Positions 16,077-24,721 are shown, numbered from the stretch's first letter. The stretch: 64,000 nucleotides of DNA from Nocardia sp. NBC_00508 (GCF_036346875.1 NZ_CP107852.1:4030001-4094000); one strand, 5' to 3'. Notes: a model not told the origin generated them from the letters alone. Program-made: numbers and translations.

Positions 16077-17018
16077 TCAAACACCGGGGAGTGAGCGCAG
16101 GATGCCGCGGCCGTAGCGCTGGAACTGCGCGTCGTCCACCATGCCGAGGGAGTGCCGCTCGACCAGCAGCTCCCACTCCGAATACAGCTGGGCCACACCG
16201 GGATCCGCGGAGCCAGCGGCGCCGTCCGCGGATTCGCGGCGCATCGCGAAGTTCACCGCGCAGGTGACCCGCTCGGTGTCGGCGCGGTCGGCGCCCGCGA
16301 AATGCAGCGTCCGGTTGCCGTCGTACACGTCCATGCCCGTCGTGCCGCGCACCGGGCCGATCTCGCCGGGGCCGACCGCGGGAGTGTCGGTGGTTCGCGC
16401 CCAGATGACCGCGGGAATGGGCAGTTCGTACGCGTACCGGGGCTCGCCGATCGAGATGAACAGCAGCCGTCCCGTTGTCGCGGCGAGCAGGCCGGGGCCC
16501 GTGCCAGCGGGGGGATGCGCGACCGCGACGCCGGTCTCCAAGACATATTCGTCAGGCGTCACGTAACGATGCAGAGCCGCTATCGCCGGCTTGGCTTCGC
16601 GGCGCTGCGTCATCCGGCCGGCCGCCCGGTCCACGTCCGCACGGGTGGGGCCGCTTCTGCCCCAGGTGGGTGTCGGTGGCCGCAGATCGGGCGCGGCCAC
16701 GTCGACGCGCTGGGTGGCCAGGATGTGCGCGTTGATCCGGTCGATGATCTCGGTGGCCGCGGGGACGTCGTGCTCGGCGATCAGGACCGGCAGCGGCGTC
16801 CGGTCCGCGGGCACGCCGGTCAGCACGGGCGTCGGGTACCGCAGATAGATCTCGATGACCACCGCGTCGTCCGCGCGCCGGTTCAACCGGACCTTGAGCA
16901 GGTCCGAGACCGGAACGTCGAGTACGCGCTCGCCGTCGGACCCAGGCCGTAGAACGATCAGCCTGCCGCGGCCGTGACGCAGTATCGCTGTGGGTGTCCG
17001 TAGCTCGACTATGTCCAT
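16077..17018 (-). CDS. conserved hypothetical protein with a C-terminal SHOCT-like segment
   Basis: About 313 residues from ATG 17018. No family was recognised over most of the length. The first 130 residues are beta-rich (DIVELRTPTAILRHGRG, DAVVIEIYLRYP), suggesting a PH-like or lipid/DNA-binding barrel. A second beta-rich part follows (GVAVAHPPAGTGPGLLAATT). The final about 40 residues (LYSEWELLVERHSLGMVDDA, QFQRYGRGIL) resemble a SHOCT helix pair, as at the C-terminus of many actinobacterial bPH proteins. No membrane segment is evident. It is the last gene before the repeats upstream of ftsH. Confidence 0.65.
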   Translation of the reverse strand: MDIVELRTPTAILRHGRGRLIVLRPGSDGERVLDVPVSDLLKVRLNRRADDAVVIEIYLRYPTPVLTGVPADRTPLPVLIAEHDVPAATEIIDRINAHILATQRVDVAAPDLRPPTPTWGRSGPTRADVDRAAGRMTQRREAKPAIAALHRYVTPDEYVLETGVAVAHPPAGTGPGLLAATTGRLLFISIGEPRYAYELPIPAVIWARTTDTPAVGPGEIGPVRGTTGMDVYDGNRTLHFAGADRADTERVTCAVNFAMRRESADGAAGSADPGVAQLYSEWELLVERHSLGMVDDAQFQRYGRGILRSLPGV

Positions 17019-17030
17019 ACCCCCTGCGCT

Positions 17031-17259
17031 CTGTCTGATTCGCGGCACTCCCGGGGCCCTTCGTGGTTACGCAAGCTGCCCGCTTCCGTGCCCGTCGTTT
17101 CGCGCCGCTCTGTCTGATACGGCGCGCCCGGGCCCAGGGTGGTTACGCGGGCTACCGCCGCCGCACCTCTCGTTCGCGCCGCTGTGTCTGCTGGGCAGCG
17201 CTGCCGGGGCCCTTCGTGGTTACGCAAGCTACCGCCTCCGTGCCCGTCGCTCGCGCCGC
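17031..17259. repeat. 73-78-nt tandem repeat, three copies, upstream of ftsH
   Basis: Units at about 17031-17108, 17109-17181 and 17182-17259. Each runs from CTGTCTG through a CCGGGGCCC-type stretch and the core GTGGTTACGC to a TCGCGCCG end. A related one-and-a-half copies lie just downstream of ftsH. Confidence 0.85.
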
Positions 17260-17533
17260 GTGTTGTGTCGTCGCTCACGATAGGCCGAACATGCCATGAT
17301 TGTTGCCACTTGGAGGAAGCCGAACCGGAGACATCGGGAACCACCGTCGGTCCCCGGCCGTTTACCTCTTTAGCTGCACCTGCAGCCGAACTGCGCGATG
17401 TATCGAGTAGACCGTACGCGGTAACGTGGCTTGTCCGCATCCGAACCCCCGCGGAACCGGACGCGCCAGACGCATCGCTAGGCAAGAACCGGAGACACCG
17501 GAAAGGACTGGCCGCCCCCGGCCGACGCTCTAT
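17260..17533 (+). promoter_or_regulatory. ftsH upstream region
   Basis: 274 nt without a gene. It contains an imperfect duplication: GAACCGGAGACATCGG near 17323 and GAACCGGAGACACCGG near 17488, each followed by a segment rich in GGCCG. ftsH transcription must start here or in the repeats upstream. No clear -10/-35 pair could be picked. Confidence 0.4.
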
Positions 17534-19927
17534 ATGAACCGCAAGACTGTGTTTCGCACCCTGGCCATAGTCTCGGGCATCCTGCTCGTGATCTATGCGT
17601 TCAGCTACTTCGGCAACGACACGCGGGGCTGGAAGAGCGTCGATACATCGGTTGCCCTGAGCCAGCTGGACGACAAGAGCAACGTTCAGAACGTGCAGAT
17701 CGATGACCGTGAGCAGCAGCTGCGCATCGAGCTGAAGAACGGCAACGACGCCACCGGTGGTCAGGCCAAGATCATCGCGAAGTATCCGGGCGGCAGCGAG
17801 ACCTCCGCGCAGATCTTCGACGCCGTGAAGAACTCCGGCGCCAACTACAACACCGTGGTCAAGCAGGAGAGCTGGTTCACCCAGATCCTGCTGTTCGTGT
17901 TGCCGATGGTGATCCTGCTCGGGCTGTTCATCTTCGTGATGGCCCGTATGCAGGGCGGCGGCCGCGGCGGCATGATGGGCTTCGGCAAGTCGAAGGCCAA
18001 GCAGCTGTCCAAGGACATGCCCAAGACCACGTTCGCCGACGTGGCCGGGGCCGACGAGGCCGTCGAAGAGCTCTACGAGATCAAGGACTTCCTGCAGAAC
18101 CCGGTCCGCTACCAGGCCCTCGGCGCCAAGATCCCCAAGGGCGTGCTGCTCTACGGCCCGCCCGGTACCGGTAAGACCCTGCTGGCCCGCGCCGTCGCGG
18201 GCGAGGCGGGTGTGCCGTTCTTCACCATCTCGGGTTCGGACTTCGTGGAGATGTTCGTCGGTGTCGGCGCCTCCCGGGTGCGTGACCTGTTCGAGCAGGC
18301 CAAGCAGAACAGCCCCTGCATCATCTTCGTGGACGAGATCGACGCGGTCGGCCGCCAACGCGGCGCCGGCCTCGGTGGTGGTCACGACGAGCGCGAGCAG
18401 ACCCTCAACCAGCTGCTGGTCGAGATGGACGGCTTCGGCGACCGCACCGGCATCATCCTGATCGCGGCGACCAACCGCCCCGACATCCTCGACCCCGCCC
18501 TGCTGCGCCCCGGCCGGTTCGACCGGCAGATCCCGGTCGGCAACCCCGATCTCGCGGGTCGCCGCTCCATCCTGCGGGTGCATTCGCAGGGCAAGCCGAT
18601 CTCGCCGGATGCCGACCTGGACGGTCTCGCCAAGCGCACCGTCGGCATGTCCGGCGCGGACCTGGCCAACGTGATCAACGAGGCCGCGCTGCTCACCGCA
18701 CGCGAGAACGGCGCGATGATCACCGGCGAATCGCTGGAGGAATCGGTCGACCGCGTGATCGGCGGCCCGCGCCGCAAGAGCCGGATCATCAGCGAGCACG
18801 AGAAGAAGATCACCGCCTACCACGAGGGCGGCCACACTCTCGCCGCCTGGGCGATGCCGGACATCGAACCGGTGTACAAGGTCACCATCCTTGCCCGCGG
18901 CCGCACCGGTGGTCACGCGATGACGGTGCCCGAGGACGACAAGGGGCTGATGACCCGCTCGGAGATGATCGCCCGCCTGGTCATGGCGATGGGCGGTCGC
19001 GCGGCCGAGGAACTGGTGTTCCACGAGCCGACCACCGGCGCGTCCTCCGACATCGACCAGGCCACCAAGATCGCTCGCGCGATGGTCACCGAGTACGGCA
19101 TGAGCGCCCGGCTCGGTGCGGTCCGCTACGGCCAGGAACAGGGCGATCCGTTCCTCGGCCGCTCGATGGGCATGGGTTCGGAGTTTTCGCACGAGGTGGC
19201 GGGCGCGATCGACGAGGAGGTGCGCAACCTGATCGAGGCCGCGCACACCGAGGCGTGGGCCATCCTCAACGAATACCGCGACGTGCTCGACGTACTGGCC
19301 ACCGCGCTGCTGGAACGGGAGACCCTGCACCGCAAGGATCTCGAGCAGATCCTCGCCTCGGTGGACAAGCGCCCGCGAATCACCGCGTTCAACGATTTCG
19401 GCGATCGCGTGCCATCGGACAAGCCGCCGGTGAAGACCCCGGGTGAACTGGCCGCCGAGCGCGGCGAATCGTGGCCGCCGGAGCCTTTGGTGCAGCCGGT
19501 CGCCGCGTCCGCGCAGCGCGAGCCGCAGGGCGCCAACGGTTATCCGCCGCACGAGGGCGGATATGGCGCGCCGCCGCAGTACGGTCGCCCGGCAGCGCCC
19601 GGCTACCCGCTGCCGCAGACGCCCTCGCCGGGCTACCCACGGCAGGGGACGCACGGCTCGCGGCCGGACTACGGCGCTCCCGCGGGGTGGTCGGCTCCGG
19701 GGTGGCCGCCGCGGGACGAGCCGCAGCAGCAGGACCAGCCCAGCGGGTGGGGCGATCCGCAGCAGCCGCGGCAGGGCTACCAGCCGTGGGGTGCACACGG
19801 TGGGTCCGACGACGGCTACGGCCCGGACGGGTACGGCGATCGTGGCGGCTACGACGAGCCGCGTCGAGGTAACCCGGCCGGCGATGGCGAGAACGGCGAT
19901 TGGGATGGACCGAACGGTCGACACTGA
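17534..19927 (+). CDS. ftsH: ATP-dependent zinc metalloprotease FtsH
   Basis: 797 residues; a membrane-bound hexameric AAA+ protease that extracts and degrades membrane and regulatory proteins. Two N-terminal membrane segments (about 8-26 and 115-138) bracket a periplasm-side domain. Walker A GPPGTGKT is at about 207, Walker B IIFVDEIDAVG follows, the second region of homology ATNRPDILDPALLRPGRFDR is complete, and the zinc site HEGGH is at about 430. The C-terminal about 160 residues are a Gly/Pro/Tyr/Gln-rich disordered tail, as in mycobacterial FtsH but with more GYP/APG repeats. ATG 17534 gives MNRKTVFRT, matching the start of the family in this order. No strong RBS precedes it. Confidence 0.97.
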   Translation: MNRKTVFRTLAIVSGILLVIYAFSYFGNDTRGWKSVDTSVALSQLDDKSNVQNVQIDDREQQLRIELKNGNDATGGQAKIIAKYPGGSETSAQIFDAVKNSGANYNTVVKQESWFTQILLFVLPMVILLGLFIFVMARMQGGGRGGMMGFGKSKAKQLSKDMPKTTFADVAGADEAVEELYEIKDFLQNPVRYQALGAKIPKGVLLYGPPGTGKTLLARAVAGEAGVPFFTISGSDFVEMFVGVGASRVRDLFEQAKQNSPCIIFVDEIDAVGRQRGAGLGGGHDEREQTLNQLLVEMDGFGDRTGIILIAATNRPDILDPALLRPGRFDRQIPVGNPDLAGRRSILRVHSQGKPISPDADLDGLAKRTVGMSGADLANVINEAALLTARENGAMITGESLEESVDRVIGGPRRKSRIISEHEKKITAYHEGGHTLAAWAMPDIEPVYKVTILARGRTGGHAMTVPEDDKGLMTRSEMIARLVMAMGGRAAEELVFHEPTTGASSDIDQATKIARAMVTEYGMSARLGAVRYGQEQGDPFLGRSMGMGSEFSHEVAGAIDEEVRNLIEAAHTEAWAILNEYRDVLDVLATALLERETLHRKDLEQILASVDKRPRITAFNDFGDRVPSDKPPVKTPGELAAERGESWPPEPLVQPVAASAQREPQGANGYPPHEGGYGAPPQYGRPAAPGYPLPQTPSPGYPRQGTHGSRPDYGAPAGWSAPGWPPRDEPQQQDQPSGWGDPQQPRQGYQPWGAHGGSDDGYGPDGYGDRGGYDEPRRGNPAGDGENGDWDGPNGRH

Positions 19928-19934
19928 AACCAGG

Positions 19935-20060
19935 GCGGTTCGCCCGGGTGTCCTTCGTGATCACCCGGGCTGCTGTCCGCGGGGCCTTCGCTCCCGCGGT
20001 ATCTGATGTGCGGCGCTCCGGGGGCCTTCGTGGTTACGCGGCCCATCGCTCGCGCCGCTG
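19935..20060. repeat. ftsH-downstream copies of the GTGGTTACGC repeat
   Basis: About 19999-20060 matches the unit found before ftsH (ATCTGATGTGCGGCGCTCCG, then GGGGCCTTCGTGGTTACGC and a TCGCGCCGCTG end). A more degenerate copy (CCTTCGTGATCACCCGGG) precedes it. ftsH is therefore flanked by direct copies of one repeat family. Confidence 0.75.
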
Positions 20061-20135
20061 TCAGTGACGATTAGGCTCGATCATCGGGGGTGCCGAGTAA
20101 TTGCCGGCACCCCGAGATTTTGGAGGTGTCCTCGA

Positions 20136-20819
20136 TTGTCGGCCAACAACCATGGCGGCGGCTACGTCCTTGCCGAGTCGAATGCTGCTGAACACGACGG
20201 TGTCGACATCGGCTTGACCGAGCCCGGCCTGGTCGCACTGGAAACCGGCAGGTCGTTCGACCGGGCCCGCGCCGAAGCCGCGGTGCGGGAGTTGTTGATC
20301 GCTGTCGGCGAGGACCCGGACCGGCCCGGTCTGCGGGAGACGCCGGCCCGTGTCGCACGTGCGTACCGGGAGACCTTCTCCGGGCTCTATGTGGAGCCGG
20401 ATTCGGTGCTCAACACCACATTCGACGAGGGACACCAGGAACTCGTGCTGGTCCGCGATATCCCGATGTACTCCACCTGCGAGCACCACCTCGTGTCGTT
20501 CCATGGCGTCGCCCACGTCGGCTACATCCCCGGCCCGCACGGCCGCGTCACCGGCCTGTCCAAGCTGGCCAGGCTGGTCGACCTGTATGCCAAGCGGCCC
20601 CAGGTGCAGGAGCGCCTGACCAGCCAGATCGCCGACGCGGTGATGCGCAAACTGGACCCGCGCGGCGCGATCGTGGTGATCGAGGCCGAGCACCTGTGCA
20701 TGGCGATGCGCGGCATTCGCAAGCCGGGCGCGAGTACCACCACCTCCGCGGTGCGCGGACTGCTCCAGTCCAACGCCGCCTCGCGCTCCGAGGCGCTCGA
20801 TCTCATTCTGCGCAAGTGA
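20136..20819 (+). CDS. folE: GTP cyclohydrolase I
   Basis: First step of folate synthesis: GTP to 7,8-dihydroneopterin triphosphate. About 227 residues from TTG 20136, chosen because GGAGG (20122-20126) lies 9 nt upstream and no better start fits. Zinc ligands are in the CEHH segment (MYSTCEHHLVSFHGVAHVGY) and in EAEHLCMAMRG. The actinobacterial FolE core runs GEDPDRPGL to EALDLILRK with no gaps. It heads the folate operon. The first about 30 residues are variable among relatives. Confidence 0.95.
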   Translation: MSANNHGGGYVLAESNAAEHDGVDIGLTEPGLVALETGRSFDRARAEAAVRELLIAVGEDPDRPGLRETPARVARAYRETFSGLYVEPDSVLNTTFDEGHQELVLVRDIPMYSTCEHHLVSFHGVAHVGYIPGPHGRVTGLSKLARLVDLYAKRPQVQERLTSQIADAVMRKLDPRGAIVVIEAEHLCMAMRGIRKPGASTTTSAVRGLLQSNAASRSEALDLILRK

Positions 20820-21016
20820 GCGGGTCGGCGGTGTCCGGGCCGAGGAGCGAACAGAGCGCAGCGACTGGAGCGACAAGGAAGGACACCGCCACGGGGAGTC
20901 CCGGTGCGGGTCAGGCTGAGCCAGGGCGCTCGGACACCGTGAGTAGCCCGGCGGCGGTGCCTGGGCCGAGCAGCGCCGAGAGCGCGCCGGCCGGTGCGAC
21001 GGTCACGGACGCCCCG

Positions 21017-21925
21017 ATGAACGGTCTCGGAGCCATCAATGCGCGCGGCGGTCGGTCCTGTGTGGTGATGGGTGTGGTGAACGTCACCAGCGACTCGTTC
21101 TCCGACGGCGGCAAGTATCTCGATCCTGAACTGGCCGTCGCGCACGGTGTGCGGCTGTATGCCGCGGGCGCGGACATCATCGATGTCGGCGGCGAGTCCA
21201 CCAGGCCGGGCGCCATCCGCATCGACGCGACGACCGAGGCGGCCCGTGTCACTCCCGTAATCCGTGGGCTGGTCGCGGCCGGCGTGCCGACCAGCGTGGA
21301 TACCATGCGCGCCGCGGTAGCCGAGGCGGCGATCGAAGCCGGGGTCTCGGTGGTGAACGATGTCTCCGGTGGCCGTGCCGACCCGGACATGGTGCGGGTG
21401 GTCGCCTCCGCGGGGGCCCCATGGATTCTCATGCACTGGCGGGCGGGCGCCGACTACCGGCATACCGGCCCGGCCGATCATTACGACGACGTGGTCGCCG
21501 AGGTGCTGGCCGAGTTGAGCGCGCAGGTGGATGTGGCCGTCACCGCAGGGGTCGACCCATCCCGGCTGATCCTCGACCCAGGTCTGGGCTTCGCGAAGAA
21601 CGCCGAACACAACTGGGCCCTGCTCGGCGCGCTGCCCGAACTCGTCGCGCACGGCTTGCCGATCCTGATCGGCGCATCACGCAAGCGTTTCCTGGGCGCG
21701 CTGCTCGCCGACGACGCCGGACCGCGTCCGCCGGACGGCCGGGAGACGGCCACCGCGACCGTCTCGGCGCTTGCCGCGCTGCACGGCGCCTGGGGCGTTC
21801 GGGTGCATGACGTGCGCGCCTCGCTGGACGCCATCGCCGTCGTCGGCGCGTGGCAGAATGCCGCACGGCAGCGTGCCGCAGAACACGACATCGCCCACCC
21901 GTCTGTGCGAGGAGCTCACCGATGA
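21017..21925 (+). CDS. folP: dihydropteroate synthase
   Basis: Condenses 6-hydroxymethyl-dihydropterin pyrophosphate with p-aminobenzoate; the sulfonamide target. Both signatures are present: VMGVVNVTSDSFSDGG and DIIDVGGESTRPGA. Downstream are DPGLGFAKNAEHNW and GASRKRFLG, with HALHGAWGVRVHDVR-type ending typical of the family. ATG 21017 gives 302 residues of normal length but has no RBS. The frame is open back to GTG 20816, which overlaps the folE stop as GTGA, and translation from there would add a 67-residue low-complexity leader. The 3' end overlaps folB (ATGA). Confidence 0.93.
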   Translation: MNGLGAINARGGRSCVVMGVVNVTSDSFSDGGKYLDPELAVAHGVRLYAAGADIIDVGGESTRPGAIRIDATTEAARVTPVIRGLVAAGVPTSVDTMRAAVAEAAIEAGVSVVNDVSGGRADPDMVRVVASAGAPWILMHWRAGADYRHTGPADHYDDVVAEVLAELSAQVDVAVTAGVDPSRLILDPGLGFAKNAEHNWALLGALPELVAHGLPILIGASRKRFLGALLADDAGPRPPDGRETATATVSALAALHGAWGVRVHDVRASLDAIAVVGAWQNAARQRAAEHDIAHPSVRGAHR

Positions 21926-22359
21926 GCCAGTCCCCGGTCCACGCCGAAGACGGTGCCGCGTCGCGGAGTGCGCCGACCCGCCGTGGCGCCGACCGGATCG
22001 AGCTGTGCGGCCTGCGTGCCTACGGGCATCACGGGGTGTTCGATCACGAGCGCCGCGACGGCCAGGAGTTCCTGGTCGATCTGACGGTGTGGGTGGATTT
22101 CGCCGTCGCCGCGGCATCCGACGACTTAGCGGCCACCGTGGACTACGGCGCGCTGGCCGAGCGCGCGGTGCGGATCATCCAGGGCCCGCCGCGCAATCTC
22201 ATCGAGTCGGTGGTGTCGGAGATCGCCGACGACGTGATGACCGATCCGCGGATCAAATCGGTCGAGGTCGTTTTGCACAAGCCGTCCGCGCCCATCCCGC
22301 ACACCTTCGCCGATGTCCGGGTGGTCACCTCGCGCCACCGCGGGGAGCCCACCAGATGA
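21922..22359 (+). CDS. folB: dihydroneopterin aldolase
   Basis: 145 residues; converts dihydroneopterin to 6-hydroxymethyl-dihydropterin. The core RIELCGLRAYGHHGVFDHER carries the active-site Glu/Tyr/His region, and the conserved Lys lies in VVLHKPSAPIPHTF. About 25 N-terminal residues are extra and low in complexity. The start ATG overlaps the folP stop and is preceded by GGAG at 8 nt. The stop overlaps another ATG (22356), beginning the chain of small ORFs leading to folK. Confidence 0.94.
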   Translation: MSQSPVHAEDGAASRSAPTRRGADRIELCGLRAYGHHGVFDHERRDGQEFLVDLTVWVDFAVAAASDDLAATVDYGALAERAVRIIQGPPRNLIESVVSEIADDVMTDPRIKSVEVVLHKPSAPIPHTFADVRVVTSRHRGEPTR

Positions 22360-22466
22360 GCCGTCAGGGCCGGAGGAGCCAGCGCTGCGTAACCACGCAG
22401 GCTCCCGCTCATACTGGAAATGGACACCGCGTGGGCGGTCAGGCCCGGAGGGGGAGCGCAGCGTGA
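22356..22466 (+). CDS. 36-codon ORF linking folB to folK (relay ORF 1)
   Basis: ATG overlaps the folB stop (ATGA), and GGGAG stands 9 nt upstream. The product MSRQGRRSQRCVTTQAPAHT... is basic and resembles no known family. Its TGA overlaps the next GTG. It may be translated for coupling rather than for a functional peptide. The DNA includes an imperfect repeat (GTCAGGGCCGGAGG here, GTCAGGCCCGGAGG at 22438). Confidence 0.35.
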   Translation: MSRQGRRSQRCVTTQAPAHTGNGHRVGGQARRGSAA

Positions 22467-22507
22467 CCACCGAGAGCCCGCTCCTGCGGTTAGTGGGCAC
22501 GGCATGA
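22463..22507 (+). CDS. 14-codon ORF linking folB to folK (relay ORF 2)
   Basis: The GTG start overlaps the previous stop (GTGA) and has a strong purine tract GGAGGGGGAG directly upstream. It encodes VTTESPLLRLVGTA, and its TGA overlaps the next ATG (ATGA). Too short for a family call. Confidence 0.3.
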   Translation: MTTESPLLRLVGTA

Positions 22508-22572
22508 GCGAGCGAGATTCCGGCGCGGTCCTATCGCGGACCGAGCCGAGCGCGACAGAGGCGTGCCGATGA
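22504..22572 (+). CDS. 22-codon ORF linking folB to folK (relay ORF 3)
   Basis: ATG overlaps the previous stop. It encodes MSERDSGAVLSRTEPSATEA plus two residues, and its TGA overlaps the folK ATG. Its RBS is weak. It completes an unbroken series of stop/start overlaps across the 210-nt folB-folK spacer. Confidence 0.3.
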   Translation: MSERDSGAVLSRTEPSATEACR

Positions 22573-23105
22573 CGCGCGCGGTGCTGTCCATCGGCTCGAA
22601 TCTAGGCGACCGGCTCGCGCATCTGCGCAGCGTACTCGACGGGTTCGGCCACCGGGTGCTGGCCGTGTCCGCGGTGTATTCCACCGCGCCGTGGGGTGGT
22701 GTCCCGCAGGGGGACTACCTCAATGCCGCTGTGCTGGTGGAGGATCCGGCCTTCGGCTGCGCGGACTGGCTGCGCCGCGGCCAAGAGCTGGAGCAGGCCG
22801 CTGGGCGGGTCCGCGACGTGCGCTGGGGCGCGCGCACGCTCGACGTGGACGTGGTGTGGTGCGCGGAACTACGCGATGGAGAGCCGGTGGCTTGTCGCAG
22901 CACCGACCCGGATCTGATCCTGCCGCATCCGCAGGCATACCGCCGCGCCTTCGTGCTGGTGCCGTGGCTGGACGTCGTGCCGAACGCGGTGCTCGAGGTC
23001 GACGGTGTGCCGCACGCCGTGGCGGACCTGCTGGAGCGGCTCGATCCGGCCGAGCGCGCCGGTGTGTGCCGCACCGAGTTCTCGCTGACGGGCACGGTGT
23101 CGTGA
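22569..23105 (+). CDS. folK: 2-amino-4-hydroxy-6-hydroxymethyldihydropteridine pyrophosphokinase
   Basis: 178 residues; transfers pyrophosphate from ATP to 6-hydroxymethyl-dihydropterin. Starts RAVLSIGSNLGDRLAHLR, the family's N-terminal signature; the HPPK signature appears as RDVRWGARTLDVDVVW, and the conserved DPDLILPHPQAYRRAFVLVP follows. ATG 22569 is preceded by AGAGG at 7 nt. GTG 22563 is also in frame. The stop overlaps the next start as GTGA. Confidence 0.95.
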   Translation: MTRAVLSIGSNLGDRLAHLRSVLDGFGHRVLAVSAVYSTAPWGGVPQGDYLNAAVLVEDPAFGCADWLRRGQELEQAAGRVRDVRWGARTLDVDVVWCAELRDGEPVACRSTDPDLILPHPQAYRRAFVLVPWLDVVPNAVLEVDGVPHAVADLLERLDPAERAGVCRTEFSLTGTVS

Positions 23106-23578
23106 AACTCAAGCCGACCCGTGTCCTCGACCTCGTGGCGAACGTGCTCATCGCCGCGATCGTCGCGTGGATCGCCACCAGGGTGGCCTACGACAACTTC
23201 CCGCCGATCTCGATCTTCGCGGGCGCCTCGCTCTACCCGGTGGCCGCCATCGAAGCCGTGCTCGCTTTTGTGATCCGGGCCAGGGTCAGCGACCATCAGA
23301 TCGGCGACGGCCGCCACCAGCTGCATCCGATCACAGCCGCCCGCGCCGTTGCGTTGGCGAAGGCGTCGGTGCAGGTGGGTTCGATCGCCGCCGGCATCTG
23401 GCTCGGCTTCCTGTGCTGGGTCTTCCCGCAGCGTGGCACGTTGCGGGCGGCGGCTGCCGACAGCCCGGGCGCGATCGTCGGAATGCTGGCGGGGGTGGCT
23501 TTGGTTGCTGCGGCACTCTGGCTGGAATTCTCCTGCCGCGCCCCTGAGGATCCCACCGACGATGCGGCAACAACATAG
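23102..23578 (+). CDS. DUF3180 membrane protein of the folate operon
   Basis: 158 residues with four predicted membrane segments (about 11-28, 37-58, 90-108, 121-140). Proteins of this family lie directly after folK in Mycobacteriales, as here, but their function is unknown. A role linked to folate precursor transport or membrane association is only suggested by position. GTG start coupled to the folK stop (GTGA). Confidence 0.85.
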   Translation: MKLKPTRVLDLVANVLIAAIVAWIATRVAYDNFPPISIFAGASLYPVAAIEAVLAFVIRARVSDHQIGDGRHQLHPITAARAVALAKASVQVGSIAAGIWLGFLCWVFPQRGTLRAAAADSPGAIVGMLAGVALVAAALWLEFSCRAPEDPTDDAATT

Positions 23579-23648
23579 CTATTTTTCCGAAGGGGATCAC
23601 AAAACCGGAATCTGGGCGGTGCTCGCCGTATTGGCTACCCTGACTGGC

Positions 23649-24581
23649 ATGGTTTCACCCTCCCGTAGCAGCACTTCCCGTCGACGGCGGGATGACGCGG
23701 GAAAACTGTTCATCGGCGGCCTGATCCTGTTGGGTCTGGTTGCCAGCGTTTTCCTGGTTTTCAGTAACAACGTGCAGTTCGTACGGGTAGGTCTGGTCGC
23801 GGCGCTGTGGGCCGCCGCAATCGGCGCGCTGGCCGCGACGAAGTACCGCAAAGACGCCACGATCGACAAGGCGAAGGTCCGCGATCTGCAGACGGTCTAC
23901 GAGTTGCAGCTGGAGCGGGAGGTCACCGCGCGCCGCGAGTACGAACTCGGCGTCGAGGCTCGGGTGCGCGAAGAAGTGGGCGCCGACGCGGCCGAACTCG
24001 CGGCGCTGCGCGCCGAGCTCACCGTGCTGCGCCAGAGCTTGCAGCGGCTGTTCGACGGCGATCTGCCGATGGATCGCCCGGCCCTGCGCGCCGACGCGAC
24101 CAGGGTTCAGGAGCTGACCAGCTCGAGCGCGGAATCGGCTGACAATAGCTCCGCGAATGCCGGAATGTGGTCGGCCTTCGCCGACCAGCAACCACGTAGC
24201 AGTATGACGCCGATCTTCGAGCCGGATCATCCCGAGCCTCCGGTCTTCGCCAGCCCCTATGACGAGCCGGTCACCGCCGAGACCGCGGTCGTCTCGTTCG
24301 ACGAGGACGACGATGAACCCCGGTACGCCGATCCGCGCGGCTGGGCCGACGCTTTCACCGAGACGGTCGACGAACCGCTCGACGAACCTCCGACGCAGCC
24401 TGCCGTCCGGCCCGAACCCCGCCCGGAACCGGTGTCGCGGCCGACCGATGCGCCCACGATGGGGACGCCGAGCACGCGCAGGCGGCGCAGGGCCGAGCAC
24501 GACGGTGAGACGCCGTCGCGCCGTCTATCCGTCGCGGAGATCATGGCCAACTTGCAGTCCGAGGAACGCGAACGGCGCTGA
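23649..24581 (+). CDS. membrane protein with coiled coil and acidic disordered tail (DUF6779-like)
   Basis: 310 residues. Two close membrane helices (about 20-40 and 46-63) are followed by a coiled coil (about 70-140, rich in E/R/L heptads) and a Pro/Asp/Glu-rich tail. It ends with the helix RRLSVAEIMANLQSEERERR. The position after the DUF3180 gene matches the conserved order of Mycobacteriales (Rv3605c-Rv3604c type). Function unknown; the layout suggests a membrane scaffold, possibly for cell-envelope proteins. ATG 23649 lacks a clear RBS; ATG 23562, overlapping the previous gene, is an alternative. Confidence 0.75.
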   Translation: MVSPSRSSTSRRRRDDAGKLFIGGLILLGLVASVFLVFSNNVQFVRVGLVAALWAAAIGALAATKYRKDATIDKAKVRDLQTVYELQLEREVTARREYELGVEARVREEVGADAAELAALRAELTVLRQSLQRLFDGDLPMDRPALRADATRVQELTSSSAESADNSSANAGMWSAFADQQPRSSMTPIFEPDHPEPPVFASPYDEPVTAETAVVSFDEDDDEPRYADPRGWADAFTETVDEPLDEPPTQPAVRPEPRPEPVSRPTDAPTMGTPSTRRRRRAEHDGETPSRRLSVAEIMANLQSEERERR

Positions 24582-24669
24582 CCAGGACCGCGCTCCGGCA
24601 CGGCACTGCGGCCTAAATCACTCGGGCACCCCGTGGCATCGGCAAACCGCGTGCCGATATTCTCGTGAC

Positions 24670-24683
24670 GTACCGTCCGGTAC
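24670..24683. promoter_or_regulatory. inverted repeat upstream of the DUF2520 gene
   Basis: Perfect GTACCG-TC-CGGTAC, 39 nt before the chosen TTG start. Probably part of the promoter of the pan operon. Its presence favours the downstream start over GTG 24665. Confidence 0.45.
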
Positions 24684-24721
24684 CCGCATGGCGGGACTGG
24701 AACGACATCGAGAGGACAACG

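Noticed and set aside
17009..19924. 971-codon open frame opposite ftsH
   Set aside because: It mirrors ftsH codon bias in a high-GC genome and has no domain; ftsH is certain on the other strand.
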